Shown: piece by piece, positions 1-13,670 of the stretch
Numbering within the stretch: position 1 is the stretch's first letter
Layout: each line of letters begins with the position of its first letter
NCBI GenBank assembly: GCA_025642065.1
Contig: JAODUP010000659.1
Coordinates: 153,501-217,500 of the forward strand
DNA length: 64,000 nucleotides
Source of the DNA: Paralvinella palmiformis
Lineage: Eukaryota > Annelida > Polychaeta > Terebellida > Alvinellidae
Reading direction: 5' to 3'
The notes under the pieces: model-generated
The model's database searches: none
Seen by the model: the letters and a program-made list of their open reading frames with translations, nothing else
What the model was told of the DNA's origin: nothing
Program-made: the position numbers and the translations under genes

Positions 1-917
1 AATAACAATTAGAGAACATCACGAAGAGATATCTTCTGAACAAATTGATTCAGGAAGAAACTGGCAATATCCAGCTATTGCAGTCAACAAATCAAATTTC
101 CCTAATCAAGAAAAATGAGTTTTTACCAGAAATTTAATGTAACGCAAGACATATTATGTCTTATTATGTCATAAAACTTTGTCTATTTTAACTGACTTAT
201 TTTAACACTTTATTTATTATCTAAAAGAACTTAAATGTGAATCAAAGTTTATTACTAATGAGTGAACGATGAGTGAACTTATTAGCTAAAAAGATATAAT
301 AATAAAGTAATTTGTTTATAACATTTGATACGGAATCAAAAAAGACGTAAACATTTGTTATTGTGCCAGATAAATGATCTATATTATACAATTACGTTAA
401 ACTTTATGCCTTTATGCCTTGTCCTTTTGCATCCAAGTTAAAAAATTGTTGTCAGGAATATTTTGTATAGGAATCCCAGTAATAACAAAAATTTGATGTT
501 CCGTTCCCGAAATAAACATATCAAATATTGTAATCAATTATTGTTTATTTATGTTAACGATATCAATGCAGTATACGTGAATAATTAATTTTATTTGTGT
601 TTATTTCTTATAACAATCCCTAAATTTACCTGATCAAGAGGCATAAAAGATCAATTATTCGAATTGCAATTAACTTGTCTCAGTTCAGGTCTCCTATATT
701 AATAAATCCATCCATCAAATATTACTCATAACTCTTTTTAATAAATCTAGTATATAGCTGGTGTTGTTTACTTATTTGTTAATGTTAGTCATTAATGCTG
801 CAGATTTTGAAGTTTTGTATATAAATTTGTTCCCAATTAAATTAGTTGATAAATGATCGTCTCTGAAATACATTCCCGATGTATCAAAAAGTAAAAGGAA
901 TAAAGTCCTCTATAAAA

Positions 918-918
<1 letters not shown>
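1..918. other. AT-rich non-coding stretch
   Basis: No credible coding frame, RNA gene or terminal repeat is visible. The sequence is AT-rich with no recognisable protein similarity on either strand. It ends at a GTT microsatellite. Confidence 0.5.

Positions 919-963
<45 letters not shown>
919..963. repeat. (GTT)n microsatellite
   Basis: About 15 uninterrupted TTG/GTT units. A mixed TTA/TCA stretch follows and leads into the next trinucleotide array. Confidence 0.95.
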
Positions 964-1020
964 AATCCTATCGCTGTTGTTACTGTTATTATTATTGTTA
1001 TAATTATCATTATCATTATT

Positions 1021-1024
1021 GTTG

Positions 1025-1108
<84 letters not shown>
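1021..1108. repeat. (TTA)n microsatellite
   Basis: Nearly pure TTA repeat of about 27 units after a short GTT start. TTA tails of this kind end several LINE and SINE copies elsewhere in the window, but no element body is recognisable next to this one. The sequence from here to 1960 shows no gene. Confidence 0.95.
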
Positions 1109-1955
1109 GGCTTTAATGGTACTTGTCATGAACAAAATACAATGTTAGAGTAACATGTTGAGCGACATCTTGGAGATATGCATTGACAGTGACATAATAT
1201 GATACTTGGTGTCACTGTAACAAAATTAATTATCATTGAGACATGATTTGACCTATATATACCTTGGTTGATTGTAGCTAATTAAGATTACATTTTTCTG
1301 ATAATACTCCTCAACTAAATATCACCTTTTAATTACTCGATGTTCGCTGCCAAATACGATCTAATAGAATAGAACCTGGGAATACCAATAAAAGCCTAAT
1401 TCTAAATCCGGAATATGTTAGTTCAGCAGGTAGGACTAATATTAATGACAAGATTTTAACACCTATAATACATTAGCAGACTAGTTAGTTTTCTTCTAAA
1501 TAGTACAGATATATTATTATTTATGTGTAGTTACTTTCCCTTTTACCGAAGACGAAACTAATTATCAAGAATTAATATTCACACAATTAGCAAATTATAA
1601 AAGAATCATTTAATTAATGTTTATTAAACAAATGATTAAAGTCGGTAATCCATTATTGTATTTAACTGATAGTAATAACTAAAATAATGTAGATGAGTGA
1701 CTGCCAGAAAACGTCATCAACTTAAATAATTAACTTAAATATCAATAAGAAAGAAATTGTATATCACAGATGATGAATGTATTGGTTTACTGTAATGGCT
1801 TCCTGGTCCATTATGTAGTTAATATGTCTCTCAAATCTATAGAAATACCTTCATCAGTAATTAGGTTTGAGGGTATTTGTGTGGGAGTGAATGCGAGAGC
1901 GTCCATTCATTTCATTTCGGGGGTGTTAAGGAAATACTGTAATATGAATATATAT

Positions 1956-1960
<5 letters not shown>

Positions 1961-2020
<60 letters not shown>

Positions 2021-2086
2021 TTGTGTGTGTATGTGTGTGTCTGTGTTTGTGTGTGTGTGCGCATGCGCGTGCGTGTGTGTGTGCAT
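1961..2086. repeat. (AT)n-(GT)n compound microsatellite
   Basis: An (AT)n tract of about 58 bp runs directly into an imperfect GT/GC tract of about 68 bp. It abuts the 3' end of the minus-strand LINE that starts near 2090. The open frames across it are translated dinucleotide repeats, not genes. Confidence 0.9.
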
Positions 2087-2521
2087 GTGTACGCTGTACA
2101 AATAATAAATAATATAACAATACCCCAAATAATATGCCTGTAAAAACCCTATAAGACATTTAAAAGATAAATATTATTTATCTGTGAAAGCGACCTTGAA
2201 CAGGTATGTTTTTAGAACAAATTTAAAATTTTCAAGAGACGACGCATTTCTAGTATATCCCGGCAACCTATTCCACAAAGTGGGGGCTGCAAATACTAAA
2301 TGCACAATCACCATATGACTTGAGCCGATACACTGGAACCTAGAATCGTATCTGACTCTATAACCTGAGTTTTCGGAGTGACTTTCTAATAGTCACCAGT
2401 TCATACAGGTATTCTGGCGCCATATCATTAATATATTTGTAGCCTATTAATAAAATATTGAAATGGATACGCTGTCTAACAGGTAGCCAATGTATGTTTT
2501 GAAGGTTTGGGTGATATGATC

Positions 2522-3178
2522 CTATTTTCGAGTATCTGTCACTATGCGAGCTACACTATTCTGAATTCCATGAAGGCGATTGATGTTATTATACAATATG
2601 TCATATAACAGGGAGTTACAATAGTCTATACGAGATGTAACAAAGGCATCAACTACAGTTACAAGTGATTCTTGTGTCAAGAATGCTTTTAAACAGTGGA
2701 TGTTTTTTAAGATGGTAGTAGGCAGCTCAGCATACTGATGTGACATGTTCATGCATGTTAATACATTGGTCAAAAATAACCCCTAGATTTTTTACTGACC
2801 CATTATGGGTAATCGAAGATGCACCCATTTGTAATATTGGTGTCTTTAGGGATTTAACACAATGTGGTGATGCCAAATATAAAATATTTGTTTTATTATC
2901 ATTTAGTTTTAGAAGATTTTGAGTCATCCATAGCCGAATATCAGCAATACAATGTTCTACATTTTTCAAGGAAGAGGAGAAATTTAACTCATTGTCAGGA
3001 TCCAGTGATATATACAGCTGTGTGTCATCAGCATACAAATGATATTTAACTCCATATCGCTACAAATGATCCCAATAGGACGGGTATATATTGTGAAAAC
3101 CAAAGGACCAATAACTGAACCCTGTGGTACACCAGATATCAAAAACTGAATGTCACATAGAATACCATGAACAGACAC
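2522..3178 (-). pseudogene. LINE reverse transcriptase palm and thumb fragment
   Basis: Three overlapping minus-strand frames together give the RT palm and thumb: GVPQGS (motif B region), YADD (motif C, both aspartates present) and NLGVIFDQ, then a C-terminal SRIDYCNSLLY block. Frameshifts near 3010 and 2740 separate the frames. It is part of the 2.1-4.8 kb LINE. Confidence 0.8.
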
Positions 3179-3366
3179 TCTCTGGGAGCGTTGTTACATA
3201 TAGGATGGAAACCATTCAAGTAGTTTACCGGATAGAAAAAACATGTCTTTTACCCTTCAAAAGTTTACATTCTGGTCAACTGTGTCAATTGCAGCAGACA
3301 GATATAGAAGAACAATGGTTTTGCAAAGGTAGCTTTCATGTATTTTGGGAAAACATCCAAAGGTAA

Positions 3367-4065
3367 TTACGTATTAACTATATATGTAATAGGGCTTATC
3401 AGAACATCCAAACAATCTTTCACGAGCCATTTACGTATCGGGTCAACTATACAGAAAGCATTGGTTGACCTGTTCAGCAATTGTCTCATATAAGTCTCTG
3501 TAAAGTGATCAAACGTATCAATCGTGGACATGCAGGACTCTTCTACCAATGGATTACCCTGTGATAAGGTGCTGGAAGGGAACCCACTATGTATATTTAA
3601 TATGTTTTGACAGAAGAAGTTATTAAAATAATGGGCCATATATGTATTTGAGGTGATAATATTTGGAAGGTCAGTTTGACTTGTGTGTAATACTTTATTA
3701 ACAACACTGAAAACAGTCTTTAGATTTCCATGGGATGTTCTGACCTTTTTATTATAAAATTCAGATTTAGCAGAGGCAAGGGTATTTTTAACTAGAATTT
3801 TACTGACCTTGAACATTTCAAAATGAACACACAAACTGGTCCTGATCCACAGCCGCTCACAATACCTTCTGTGTCTCTTTGCAGCCTGTATGTTCTTATT
3901 ATACCATGGAAGCATTGGTCTTCTTGGCATTTGCTTTGTCCTTAATGATGCATAATCATCTACAACGTCCCTCAATGTACTATGATAGAAATCCATTAGA
4001 TGATCCACATCATCTGGTGGATCCAATACCAGAGAAGAGACTCGCAGATCAGCAAGAAAAGTCAT
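3367..4065 (-). pseudogene. LINE ORF2 linker and RT N-terminal fragment
   Basis: Open frame of 232 residues, the longest in the element. It covers the region between endonuclease and reverse transcriptase. The PWYNKNIQAAKRHRR segment and the late STNAFCIVDPIRKWLVKDCLD segment match the usual layout of CR1/L2 proteins (basic linker, then a DP-x-P-like block before the RT fingers). It stops exactly where the RT-internal deletion begins. Confidence 0.75.
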
Positions 4066-4359
4066 TTCAATCGATTTTTATTTTCTGGACGAAATAACTT
4101 CAGCTGATAATGATAATAAGGAAATGATCAGATAGAATAGAAGACACAGACACACCATTATTACGAGAGATGTCAAGGTCTAACATGTTGGTAGCAGGAA
4201 GGGGAACAAATTCCGAAATTCCTTGAAGAGATCTGCTGCTTTCAGACCATGAGGTGTAATTGGTATATAATAGCTACAAAACTCTTATCCCCCCAGATAC
4301 AAAAGTCAGTTGATTATTTTCAAAAGACTTAGCCTGAAAGCGCAAATAAGTTTCACACT

Positions 4360-4764
4360 TCAAAGAATCACAGAGAAGAATGGCAACTCCCCCCCATCCT
4401 TCATGTGGATCCGAGCTATATGATGGAATGAATATCCAGTTGGAGTTACATCACCAACAATTTTTTGGTCTGAGACATTACCAGTCAGCCAAGTCTCTGT
4501 AATGACAAGAACATCAAGATCCATATCCTTAACAACATCAGATATGTCATCAGTTTTATTACAGATCGACTGACAGTTAATAAGATCAATACTTACATTT
4601 TGTATAGCTGTGCCATTATATGGTGTTATTGGCACAGTGACCAAATTACTGGCATCAGACCCAATCTGCTTTGGATGTTTTCCATTACGTGGGTGCATCG
4701 CTAAACAAATGGTATTACCACCTTGGGGTCGTAAGGGAAGCAACTGATCTCTTGTATAATTCAT
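4360..4764 (-). pseudogene. LINE endonuclease-domain fragment
   Basis: Open frame of 134 residues forming the N-terminal part of the LINE ORF2-type protein. ITETWLTG is the endonuclease block that normally carries a catalytic glutamate in this family, and the glutamate is present. The frame closes after KDGG, where it should continue into the core, and resumes in other frames (a cysteine- and leucine-rich block near 4330, then ISRNNGVSVSSILSDH near 4130-4170). It is a broken coding segment of the 2.1-4.8 kb LINE. Confidence 0.75.
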
Positions 4765-5040
4765 TAAATTATAGAAATAAAATAAGTGAAAATTAAAAAA
4801 AAATTATATATACAAGCAAAAGCCGAGTTCTTATGGGAAACACTGGAGTGGACAATAATGTAGGGCATCAAATAATCAGTTAAATGAAAATACATAACTA
4901 CATATAATCAACTTATCCTAATATAAACTAAATCTATATTACATAATATGCAAAATACACCAGTTTAGCTGAACTAGTCGAGTAATATTCCGGTGCCATT
5001 ACATCGAGAGCAGGTCATGTTCCCGCCATAACAATTACAA

Positions 5041-5104
5041 TATATACCATATCATTGGCCAGAATATAGTGGCATATGCCATATCATTGGCCAGAATTTA
5101 GTGA
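5041..5104. repeat. Short tandem duplication
   Basis: Two head-to-tail copies of a unit of roughly 35 bp containing CATATCATTGGCCAGAAT. The surrounding 4801-5752 stretch has no recognisable gene. Confidence 0.8.
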
Positions 5105-5752
5105 CATTGTAAGTAATTTATTCATATTTTCCATACACGTAAATAATAATATAATGTTTGCGATTTTAATCAAACATATATCATAAGTAAATGTGCAAAT
5201 TGTAGAACCAGTACAACTAAGCGCTGTCTTGCTACTGGCCCCTTACAGTGGACCGTATTGTCATGATTATTCAGATACTGAAAAACAACTTGGATGTGTA
5301 TCAAATGACAGACCTTATGAGAAGTAAAGAGTATGATGTATTGCAAAAAGAAATGTTGATTATGTTCAGGGTATAATCAAATCAGGACAATATGTAACTA
5401 TGAAAAAAACATAATCAGATGATGACACATTTTCCAGCATGACGCAATAAACACTCAATCAATAAGTCAGTCACAACACTTACTGTGTATATTGTTTACG
5501 ATAAACATTGGTACATTTAACATGTTAACTGGTGTAAACGATCAAGAAAACTCTTATTAAATGATGCTTGGATTGTACTCGAGAAGAATTGTCAGTAATT
5601 ATATTGGATCGTTTGTACAATATATCATGTGGAAATTCAGTTAGTTGTGGAATGATCCCAAGGGACGTGGATACAATTTGAAAAGAACTTATTCAACAAC
5701 TGCACAAAACAATAACATCAATCACACAAACTATCTGGATACTTTGTTCTAA

Positions 5753-7664
5753 CTGGGACTATAGAATATGATTAGGACTGTAATCTGGAGGAAATGACTA
5801 GGACTGTAATCTGAAAAATATAACTAAGACTGTAATCTGGATAATGTAACTAGGACTGTAATCTGGATAATGTATCAAGGACTGTAATCTAGATAATGTT
5901 ACTGAGACTGTAATCTAGATAATGTAACTGAGACTGTAATCTAGATAATGTAACTAAGACTGTAATCTGGATAATGTAACTAGTACTGTAATCTAGATAA
6001 TGTAACTAAGACTGTAATCTAGATAATGTAATTAAGACTGTAATCTAGATAATGTGACAAGGACTGTAATCTAGATAATGTCACTAAGACTGTAATCTGG
6101 ATAATGTGACAAGGACAGTAATCTAGATAATGTAACTAGGACTGTAATCTGTATAATGTAACTAAGAATGTAATCTAGATAATGTAACTAGGACTGTAAT
6201 CTGTATAATGTAACTAAGACTGTAATCTGGATAATGTAACTGAGAATGTAATCTAGATAATGTAACTAAGACTGTAATCTAGATAATGTAACTAAGACTG
6301 TAATCTATAAAATTTGATTAGGACTGTAATCTGGATAATGTAAATAAGACTGTAATCTAGATAATGTAACTAATACTGTAATCTGGATAATGTAACTAGG
6401 ACTGTAATCTAGATAATGTCACTAAGAATGTAATCTGGATAATGTAACAAGGACTGTAATCTGGATAATGTAACAAGGACTGTAATCTAGATAATGTAAC
6501 TAGGACTGTAATCTGGATAATGTAACTAGGACTGTAATCTAGATAATGTAACTAAGAATGTAATCTAGATAATGTAACTAAGACTGTAATCTGGATAATG
6601 TAACTAAGACTGTAATCTGGATAATGTATCAAGGACTGTAATCTAGATAATGTAACTAAGAATGTAATCTAGATAATGGAACTAAGACTGTAATCTGGAT
6701 AATGTAACAAGGACTGTAATCTAGATAATGTAACTAAGAATGTAATCTAGATAATGTAACTAGGACTGTAATCTGGATAATGTAATAAGTACTGTAATCT
6801 GGATAATGTTACAAGGACTGTAATCTGGATAATGTAACAAGGACTGTAATCTGGATAATGTAACAAGGACTGTAATCTGGATAATGTAACAAGGACTGAA
6901 ATCTGGATAATGTATCAAGGACTGTAATCTAGATAATGTAACTGAGACTGTAATCTAGATAATGTAACAAGGGCTGTAATCTAGGGTAATGTAACAAGGA
7001 CTGTAATCTGGATAATGTAACAAGGACTGTAATCTGGATAATGTAACAAGGACTGAAATCTGGATAATGTATCAAGGACTGTAATCTGGACAATGTTACT
7101 GAGACTGTAATCTAGATAATGTAACTGAGACTGTAATCTAGATAATGTATCAAGGAATGTAATCTAGATAATGTAACTAGGACTGTAATCTGTATAATGT
7201 CACTAAGAATGTAATCTGGATAATGTAACAAGGACTGTAATCTGGATAATGTAACAAGGACTGTAATCTAGATAATGTAACTAGGACTGTAATCTGGATA
7301 ATGTAACAAGGACTGTAATCTAGATAATGTAACTAAGAATGTAATCTAGATAATGTAACTAAGACTGTAATCTGGATAATGTAACTAAGACTGTAATCTA
7401 GGGTAATGTAACAAGGGCTGTAATCTAGATAATGTAACTAAGAATGTAATCTAGATAATGTAACTAAGACTGTAATCTGGATAATGTAACAAGGACTGTA
7501 ATCTAGATAATGTAACTAAGAATGTAATCTAGATAATGTAACTAGGACTGTAATCTGGATAATGTAACAAGGACTGTAATCTAGATAATGTAACTAAGAC
7601 TGTAATCTGGATAATGTAACTAAGACTGTAATCTAGATAATGTAACAAGGACTGTAATCTAGAG
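5753..7664. repeat. 26-bp minisatellite, about 73 copies
   Basis: The core GACTGTAATCT recurs every 26 bp, followed by a variable (A/G)G or AG, then GATAATGTAAC. Variation is limited to a few positions: GGAT against AGAT after ATCT, and AACTAAG, AACAAGG, AACTAGG or ATCAAGG before GACTG. Neighbouring units often share a variant and some blocks of several units repeat, which is the pattern left by unequal exchange or slippage. The edges degrade (units before 5850 are irregular). No open frame persists through it. Confidence 0.97.
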
Positions 7665-8455
7665 AAGATGATAAATTATTCTTTAACTACATGATGAGCA
7701 ACATCATTTATTTTATGAGGGTACTGCCAACGAGACTTATAGAAATGATTAATCTTTAAATATGTTTGACTTTGTTGTCAATCAAATGGATATGGGTTGA
7801 GAAAAAACATATGTAACTTATGTAATTCTGTATTTAATAGCAATATATTATATCTAATGTAGAACGTTCCAGGCATCCCTTATTTACAAATTTACAGATA
7901 AAGATTAGCAATTCTTAAATTCTGTGTTTTAGCAGAATTTACAAGTATCATGTTATGTTAGTAGATTAACCAAGTCCAGAAAATAGATCATTATTTAAAA
8001 TCGGGAATCGATTAACTCATTAACAAATATGAAAAGTAGTCTGAAGGTTAAGAAAAACTAATTGATTTTAAATAAATATTAATGTAACAAACCCAAAAAA
8101 CGTCTCACGTAATTCCATATTGATCATATATTAAACTGGCATCTAGCATATAAAATAACTAACATGTTTAGTTAGAGGTTAAACACAAATAAAATAGCGA
8201 CGGCTAATATTTGCTAAACGATCTAAAAAGCTCATTAAGTTATAGATCTTGATATAATTAATCAGATATCGCCTAACATAATTCCGGCTTACAAAATATC
8301 TTCATTATATTGCAATTATAAGTGACAAAAAATCATTTACAATTAACTTGGGGGCCGTTTATCAAATAACCTACAAACAAAAGTGACAGTCATAAACAAT
8401 TGATTGATAATCATATGTTTATCAACAGAATAGAGTACTGACAAAAATACCGATA
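7665..8455. other. AT-rich non-coding stretch
   Basis: No gene, terminal repeat or RNA gene is visible between the 26-bp array and the GAGT microsatellite. Confidence 0.5.
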
Positions 8456-8660
8456 GAGTGAGTGAGTGAGTGAGTGAGTGAGTGAGTGAGTGAGTGAGTG
8501 AGTGAGTGAGTGAGTGAGTGAGTGAGTGAGTGAGTGAGTGAGTGAGTCAGTCAGTCAGTCAGTCAGTCAGTCAGTCAGTCAGTCAGTCAGTCAGTCAGTC
8601 AGTCAGTGCTTTGTTTAATCTCGACGTATATGAGGTGACCATTTAGGCAAGTATTTCATG
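8456..8660 (-). mobile_element. SINE tail with (ACTG)n(ACTC)n microsatellite
   Basis: On the plus strand (GAGT)n at 8456-8547 switches abruptly to (CAGT)n at 8548-8607. Read on the minus strand, a short block ending GATTAAACAAAGCACTG precedes the tetranucleotide tail. The SINE copy at 51951-52126 has the same arrangement (GGCTAAACAAAATACTCACTC). The 5' head of this copy is not recognisable, so it is a truncated or decayed remnant. Confidence 0.6.
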
Positions 8661-10218
8661 AATAGAGGATTTGGACTTGAATCGACAATTTGGGTATTTT
8701 CTTAATGTTGATTGTTTGTTCATACGGTCTTCTTGATGTTTATTGTTTGTTCATATGTGATGTGTCTTTTTAATGCCAGATGACCCTTTATGATCTCTCA
8801 TTTGTTAAAATCCCAGTTGACTCATTCTAATCATTTATAACTTTACAGATTTGTGATTGTTTGTCATATGGTGACTCGAAATAGAAGTCACTTATTAATT
8901 ATATATAACTGTTTAACTATTATAATTATGAATATAATTCATTTTACAGGTGTCTATGTGGGGTTCGTTTATCTTCCAACCTAATCAAGGACTTGTCATA
9001 AGCAATGCGATTTATAAAGAGAGGGTAAGAGCGAGAGATACGATTCTATATTATTATTTATATGTGATATTGATGATACTCGCCACTTTTAACCTGTTGA
9101 TGGATGTCAATCTCTGTATCTGTTTTGTTTTTACTATTACTCCTTAGAATGAACTTTAGTATATAGAATACCTGTATTATATTTATATAACAGTACTCTA
9201 ATCACGTATATCTTGTTCTAAGGAAGAATATATTAAAATCAATCAACGCGTTACTCTCGAAACTAACAAAAGTCAATTGTGAGTAAAAGAAGAGATAATT
9301 GAACTACTTAACGATCAATGAAGCGTACAATTTAATTAACCACCGATGTGGCGACGTTAATTGAAATAGGTTAGTATGTGTGTGTCTACAACATTCCCAA
9401 TTAGTTGTTAATCAATAAAAGGTTATAAAGAGGATTGATGTAAAGCTATACATCAATTCTGACTCTTATAGTACAATGATAGTAGCGCTTAATACAAACC
9501 TGAGAGGGCTTAATGCCTAGTGAGAAAAAGGCTCATCCACAAGTCGTGTATCATGCATTTCAATAGTTTGATTTAATGAAGGCTTTAGGCTTCCAATCTT
9601 CAGCAGAGCCAGTACTGGAGACATTCGGTATTAGCCTAGAAACAGTTTTAATGTGTTGTTGGAGCCAGACGTTACCTTGATAATGTATGTGGTTCTATAT
9701 CAGGAGAAATTTCATATTTATTAATCAACAAAAACTAATTTAAGTGTATTAAGACAAACAAGGCCATAAGCTTCTTGAAAAGTCCAAAATTTGATTATTT
9801 AACTGGTTATTTTTCCGGCTTCTAGAGCAAAGTAACTAGGACTAACTTAATCTAGCATTATGCATATTAATATCATAAATCAGGTTTAATACTGTTGTGG
9901 CTCACTTATTTTTAATACATTTGTTTGTGATCTCCGTAAGATTGTAAGCATAGTGTGAATCCCTTTTACTCGAAAGTTTGCTTAAAATTAGATATAAGAT
10001 GAGGCCTGTAGTGGGAAGATTAACTCACAAAAGTAAACACTTCTCTACTAGAGCAAGTTATATGATCATATTAAAATCGCAGCCACTTCATTTATAATTA
10101 TAACTCCTATGTAATTATATACCAAATGTATTATACTCAGTAAACCAAAATTTATTTTAATCTTGCTATTGATTTGAACTAACGTGTATGTGTGTGTGCG
10201 TGTATATGTCTGTGTTTG
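8661..10218. other. Non-coding stretch
   Basis: No supported gene. A 65-residue plus-strand frame at 8950-9147 has no recognisable domain and no splice or codon evidence. Confidence 0.45.
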
Positions 10219-10220
10219 GG

Positions 10221-10297
<77 letters not shown>

Positions 10298-10311
10298 AGT
10301 GTGTGTGTGTG
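10219..10311. repeat. (GT)n microsatellite
   Basis: About 93 bp of GT with one GA interruption near the right end. The minus-strand poly-TH open frame is an artefact of it. Confidence 0.95.
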
Positions 10312-11640
10312 TCCGTAAAGGTCCATAAACATGTTAAAAAGAATAAACGGATAAATTAACGACCTCTTAGTTGCTGTCCGGATCTGTATAACTTAATTCT
10401 GGATGGATATTTGGTGTCAGGATATTTATTTGTTTGTTAGTTTAGAGATTATGTTGTCTTGGAAGATGAGGCGAAGAACACTAATATCCCACAACATAAA
10501 CAACGATAAATGTCTTCATTTTATCTCTTATTGTTAACCTTTTGTACTAAAAGCCCCAAATAAGAAATATCAAATCTTAATGATACTTTATTATAAGATA
10601 TTTGATCGGAGTTTAGCAGATAATACCTGAGAAGTATAATTATTAATGTCGCCGGTATATACATTATGATCACAAATACTGTTTTCCTATTTAACAAATT
10701 ACGAGAAAATAAAAAGAAGTAATTTCTTTACCATCAAATTAACAAAACGGTTTAATTCTTGAAAACATTTAAACAAATACCTGGAAGTATCAATTAGTTA
10801 TGTTTCTCATTCCAGTTATTTATTATTTATTTATAGACGTAATAATTTGTTATGATGATGAAGGATAAAATCAACTGAATGCTGACTTTAATAAAATATA
10901 AAAAGAAATTCAAGATAAACAAACAGAAAAACTGATTACTTTTTTCACAGATAAGAAATAATAGTTTTAAAAAAGTGAAGAAGCAGAACAATAAGAACAA
11001 TATATGAACTAAATTGTTTCCGTTCTTCGAATTGAGTTTTTTAGATTATTTGTAAAATTTGATTAGTAAATGTTTACCTTTTTAAACTTAAAATAACTTA
11101 AAAACAGCCTAATTTTTTTTTAATTTTGGAGAGGTTCTTGTCTTCGTACAGATATCAGTAAAAGATATTTGTATTTTTCGACATTAAAGTAAGCCAAGAG
11201 TAACTTCTCAACAGATAAGAGATTAGACATTCTTGAAGATTTTAAAACCACTTCCGATAATATTCCGCAATGTAATAATTATTATTTAACTAATTAAGAA
11301 TTGAGATATCACTTTATTAAATATGAACAGTAAACAAAAGTGAATACTATTTAAATATAGAAAAATAATTAAATATTATATCGAAGCTGGAAGAAACTGT
11401 TAACAATAATGTCTATAATTATATATTTTACTTCTGCACTTTGTCCATAATGTAGAATAAGATGTTTAATGTTTATTTTACTAAATGCAGTTAGAGAATA
11501 TAAACAATATTTTAAGCAACAACTAATTTTAATAAAGTTTAAGGGTGCAGAAGAAAACAGTTTTACTGAATAACATTAGAAAATACATCTTATAATATAA
11601 ACTTTATTACTCATATATAAATCGTACATAAATTCGATAT
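10312..11640. other. AT-rich non-coding stretch
   Basis: No gene or element is recognisable. Confidence 0.5.
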
Positions 11641-11653
11641 AAAACTTTATACA

Positions 11654-11741
11654 CGTAAATAAGAACCATTTATAACGTGACATAAATAAGAACCATTTAT
11701 AACGTGACATAAATAAGAACCATTTATAACGTGACATAAAC
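11654..11741. repeat. 27-bp tandem repeat, three copies
   Basis: Three nearly identical units containing AAGAACCATTTATAACGTGA. Because 27 is a multiple of three, it yields a repeated MSRYKWFLF peptide in a minus-strand frame, which is not evidence of a gene. Confidence 0.9.
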
Positions 11742-11907
11742 ATGGAATACGTAAACTTATATGAGATCAACTCAAAAGCTGACAACCTTCATAATATAAA
11801 AAAGAGGACATCCTCTGTTATAATATAAATCTTATCCTGTAATATTGATTTATAAATTGGAGTTCAATTTTTGGTAAGATAGTTGTAGATCTTGTTATTA
11901 TTTTTTA

Positions 11908-11908
11908 T

Positions 11909-11995
<87 letters not shown>
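11908..11995. repeat. (AT)n microsatellite
   Basis: About 85 bp of AT with a single phase slip near 11935. Confidence 0.95.
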
Positions 11996-11997
<2 letters not shown>

Positions 11998-12461
11998 GAC
12001 TTATGCATAGTTTATATGATAGTGAGTTAGTCACAGAACGTTAGTACATGGTTATACTATGTCAAAATGTATTTTTCCTATGTGTACAAAATGTGTCAGT
12101 AAAACAAAAGCAGGTTAATGTGAAGTTTAATTTCCGTTGTTATGGCTACCACTTGCCATTAATACTACCAAGCTATGTTATTTTTATATGTGAAGATTTA
12201 CTTTTATCAGAGAAAGATTCTATCTAATTTATTTCGTCTCCGCCTCTAATACATCAAGCTGATAAGAGTATGTGATGATCATATGATGAATATAAATGTT
12301 ATATTTAGTAGGAGAATGGTAGAACTTCTCACATAGATAACGGAATCAATTGATAGTAACCTAGAAAGGTTTAAACCTTTGTATAAATTATATAAATATA
12401 TGGTAATTCAGTCCTTTTAGTCACTACACATATGTTATGGTTGATTAAAACTTCAGATTAA

Positions 12462-12690
<229 letters not shown>

Positions 12691-12779
12691 AGTTGTATAT
12701 AATAAGACTAGGCACAGATAATCTCGAACCGTTAATTCTAAATCTGGAAGATTCTTCAGAGGACTGAATCCAGAGTGGC

Positions 12780-12905
12780 GACTTTTCCTGTTGAGGCATG
12801 TGTAATGTCTCACCAGTCTCTTAGTATCTTAATTGAAAATAAACTGGAGGAAAACCCGTTTTAGGCCACGACCATGTGCACCTGAACACGGAAAATATTC
12901 AGGGT
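12780..12905 (-). mobile_element. SINE-like remnant
   Basis: Minus-strand reading contains GGGTTTTCCTCCAG, similar in type to the central region of the SINE at 15825-16131. It also contains a hairpin-forming segment TGAGRCA-loop-TGTCTCA that recurs at about 16313-16335. Assignment rests on these short matches only. Confidence 0.35.
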
Positions 12906-13670
12906 GGCTGTTTTGACTATATAATTGTTTTATTGTACATATAATTTAATGTAATATTTGTAAGTGTAAATACGGATAATTTAAAAGTAATTAGAACCGT
13001 ATTTATTATATTTGATCAGTTTTAATTATGTAAAATACATATAATTTAGAAGCCATCTTAGGTTACTTTAATAATAATGAACCAGTTCTTTGTTATTTTA
13101 AGTGGACTCAAGAGTAGGTCACTAAATAAGAAATTCATACTAGAATACAAAGGGGTTTGCTTTTTAAAACATTCTTTGGATAGACAATTAAAGAGTAAGT
13201 GATGATTGCTGTTAGAGTATGTCACTAATGGGGAAATTCAAACTCTGGAAATAGTTGTAATGTAATCATGTAAATCAAACTGAATTATTTTGCGGGTTTG
13301 TTTTTCTTATATAATATGGTCAAAATGTCCACCTTAAATATTCCGTGGCCAAAACGTCCGTCTACCGAACAAAACGCTATCATAAATTTTACTGAACATT
13401 TATATATTATTATAGCCACTCTCCTATAAACTAGGATGCATTACTCATAAAATAGCTCAACGTTTAATTAACAAAGATCTTTATTGAGATAGTTTAACGA
13501 AGAAAATAAGATAACCAGTAATCTATTAACATTATTTTTAATTGTTCGTGACTGTTATTAATTAGTTGTTATATTCTGACATAATCCCAGCAATATGGAG
13601 TTATATTCATGGCTACAGTTATTGTATAATAGCCCGATTAAATACGAAGAAATATCACATATAGAAAGTA
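12906..13670. other. AT-rich non-coding stretch
   Basis: No gene or element is recognised. Confidence 0.5.

Larger units (their letters stand above)
2090..4800 (-). mobile_element. CR1/L2-like non-LTR retrotransposon, decayed
   Basis: Read on the minus strand, this is one LINE with its domains in order. An apurinic-type endonuclease lies at about 4764-4066, with motifs such as NCQSICNKTDD and VLVITETWLTG. A linker reads through 4065-3367. The reverse transcriptase follows, with GVPQGSVIGPLVFTIYT near 3110-3135 and the catalytic YADDTQLYIS near 3010-3035. A C-terminal segment with SRIDYCNSLL lies at about 2600-2650, and a tail reading APTLWNRLPG at about 2270. Several stops and frameshifts break the frame. 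Around 3300-3367 the reading jumps from a VFPK-like block to a VLLYLSAAIDTVDQ-like block, so roughly 90 RT residues are missing. The 3' end sequence recurs at 60.2-60.4 kb. The element is inactive; clade assignment is from motif memory, not a tree. Confidence 0.85.
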
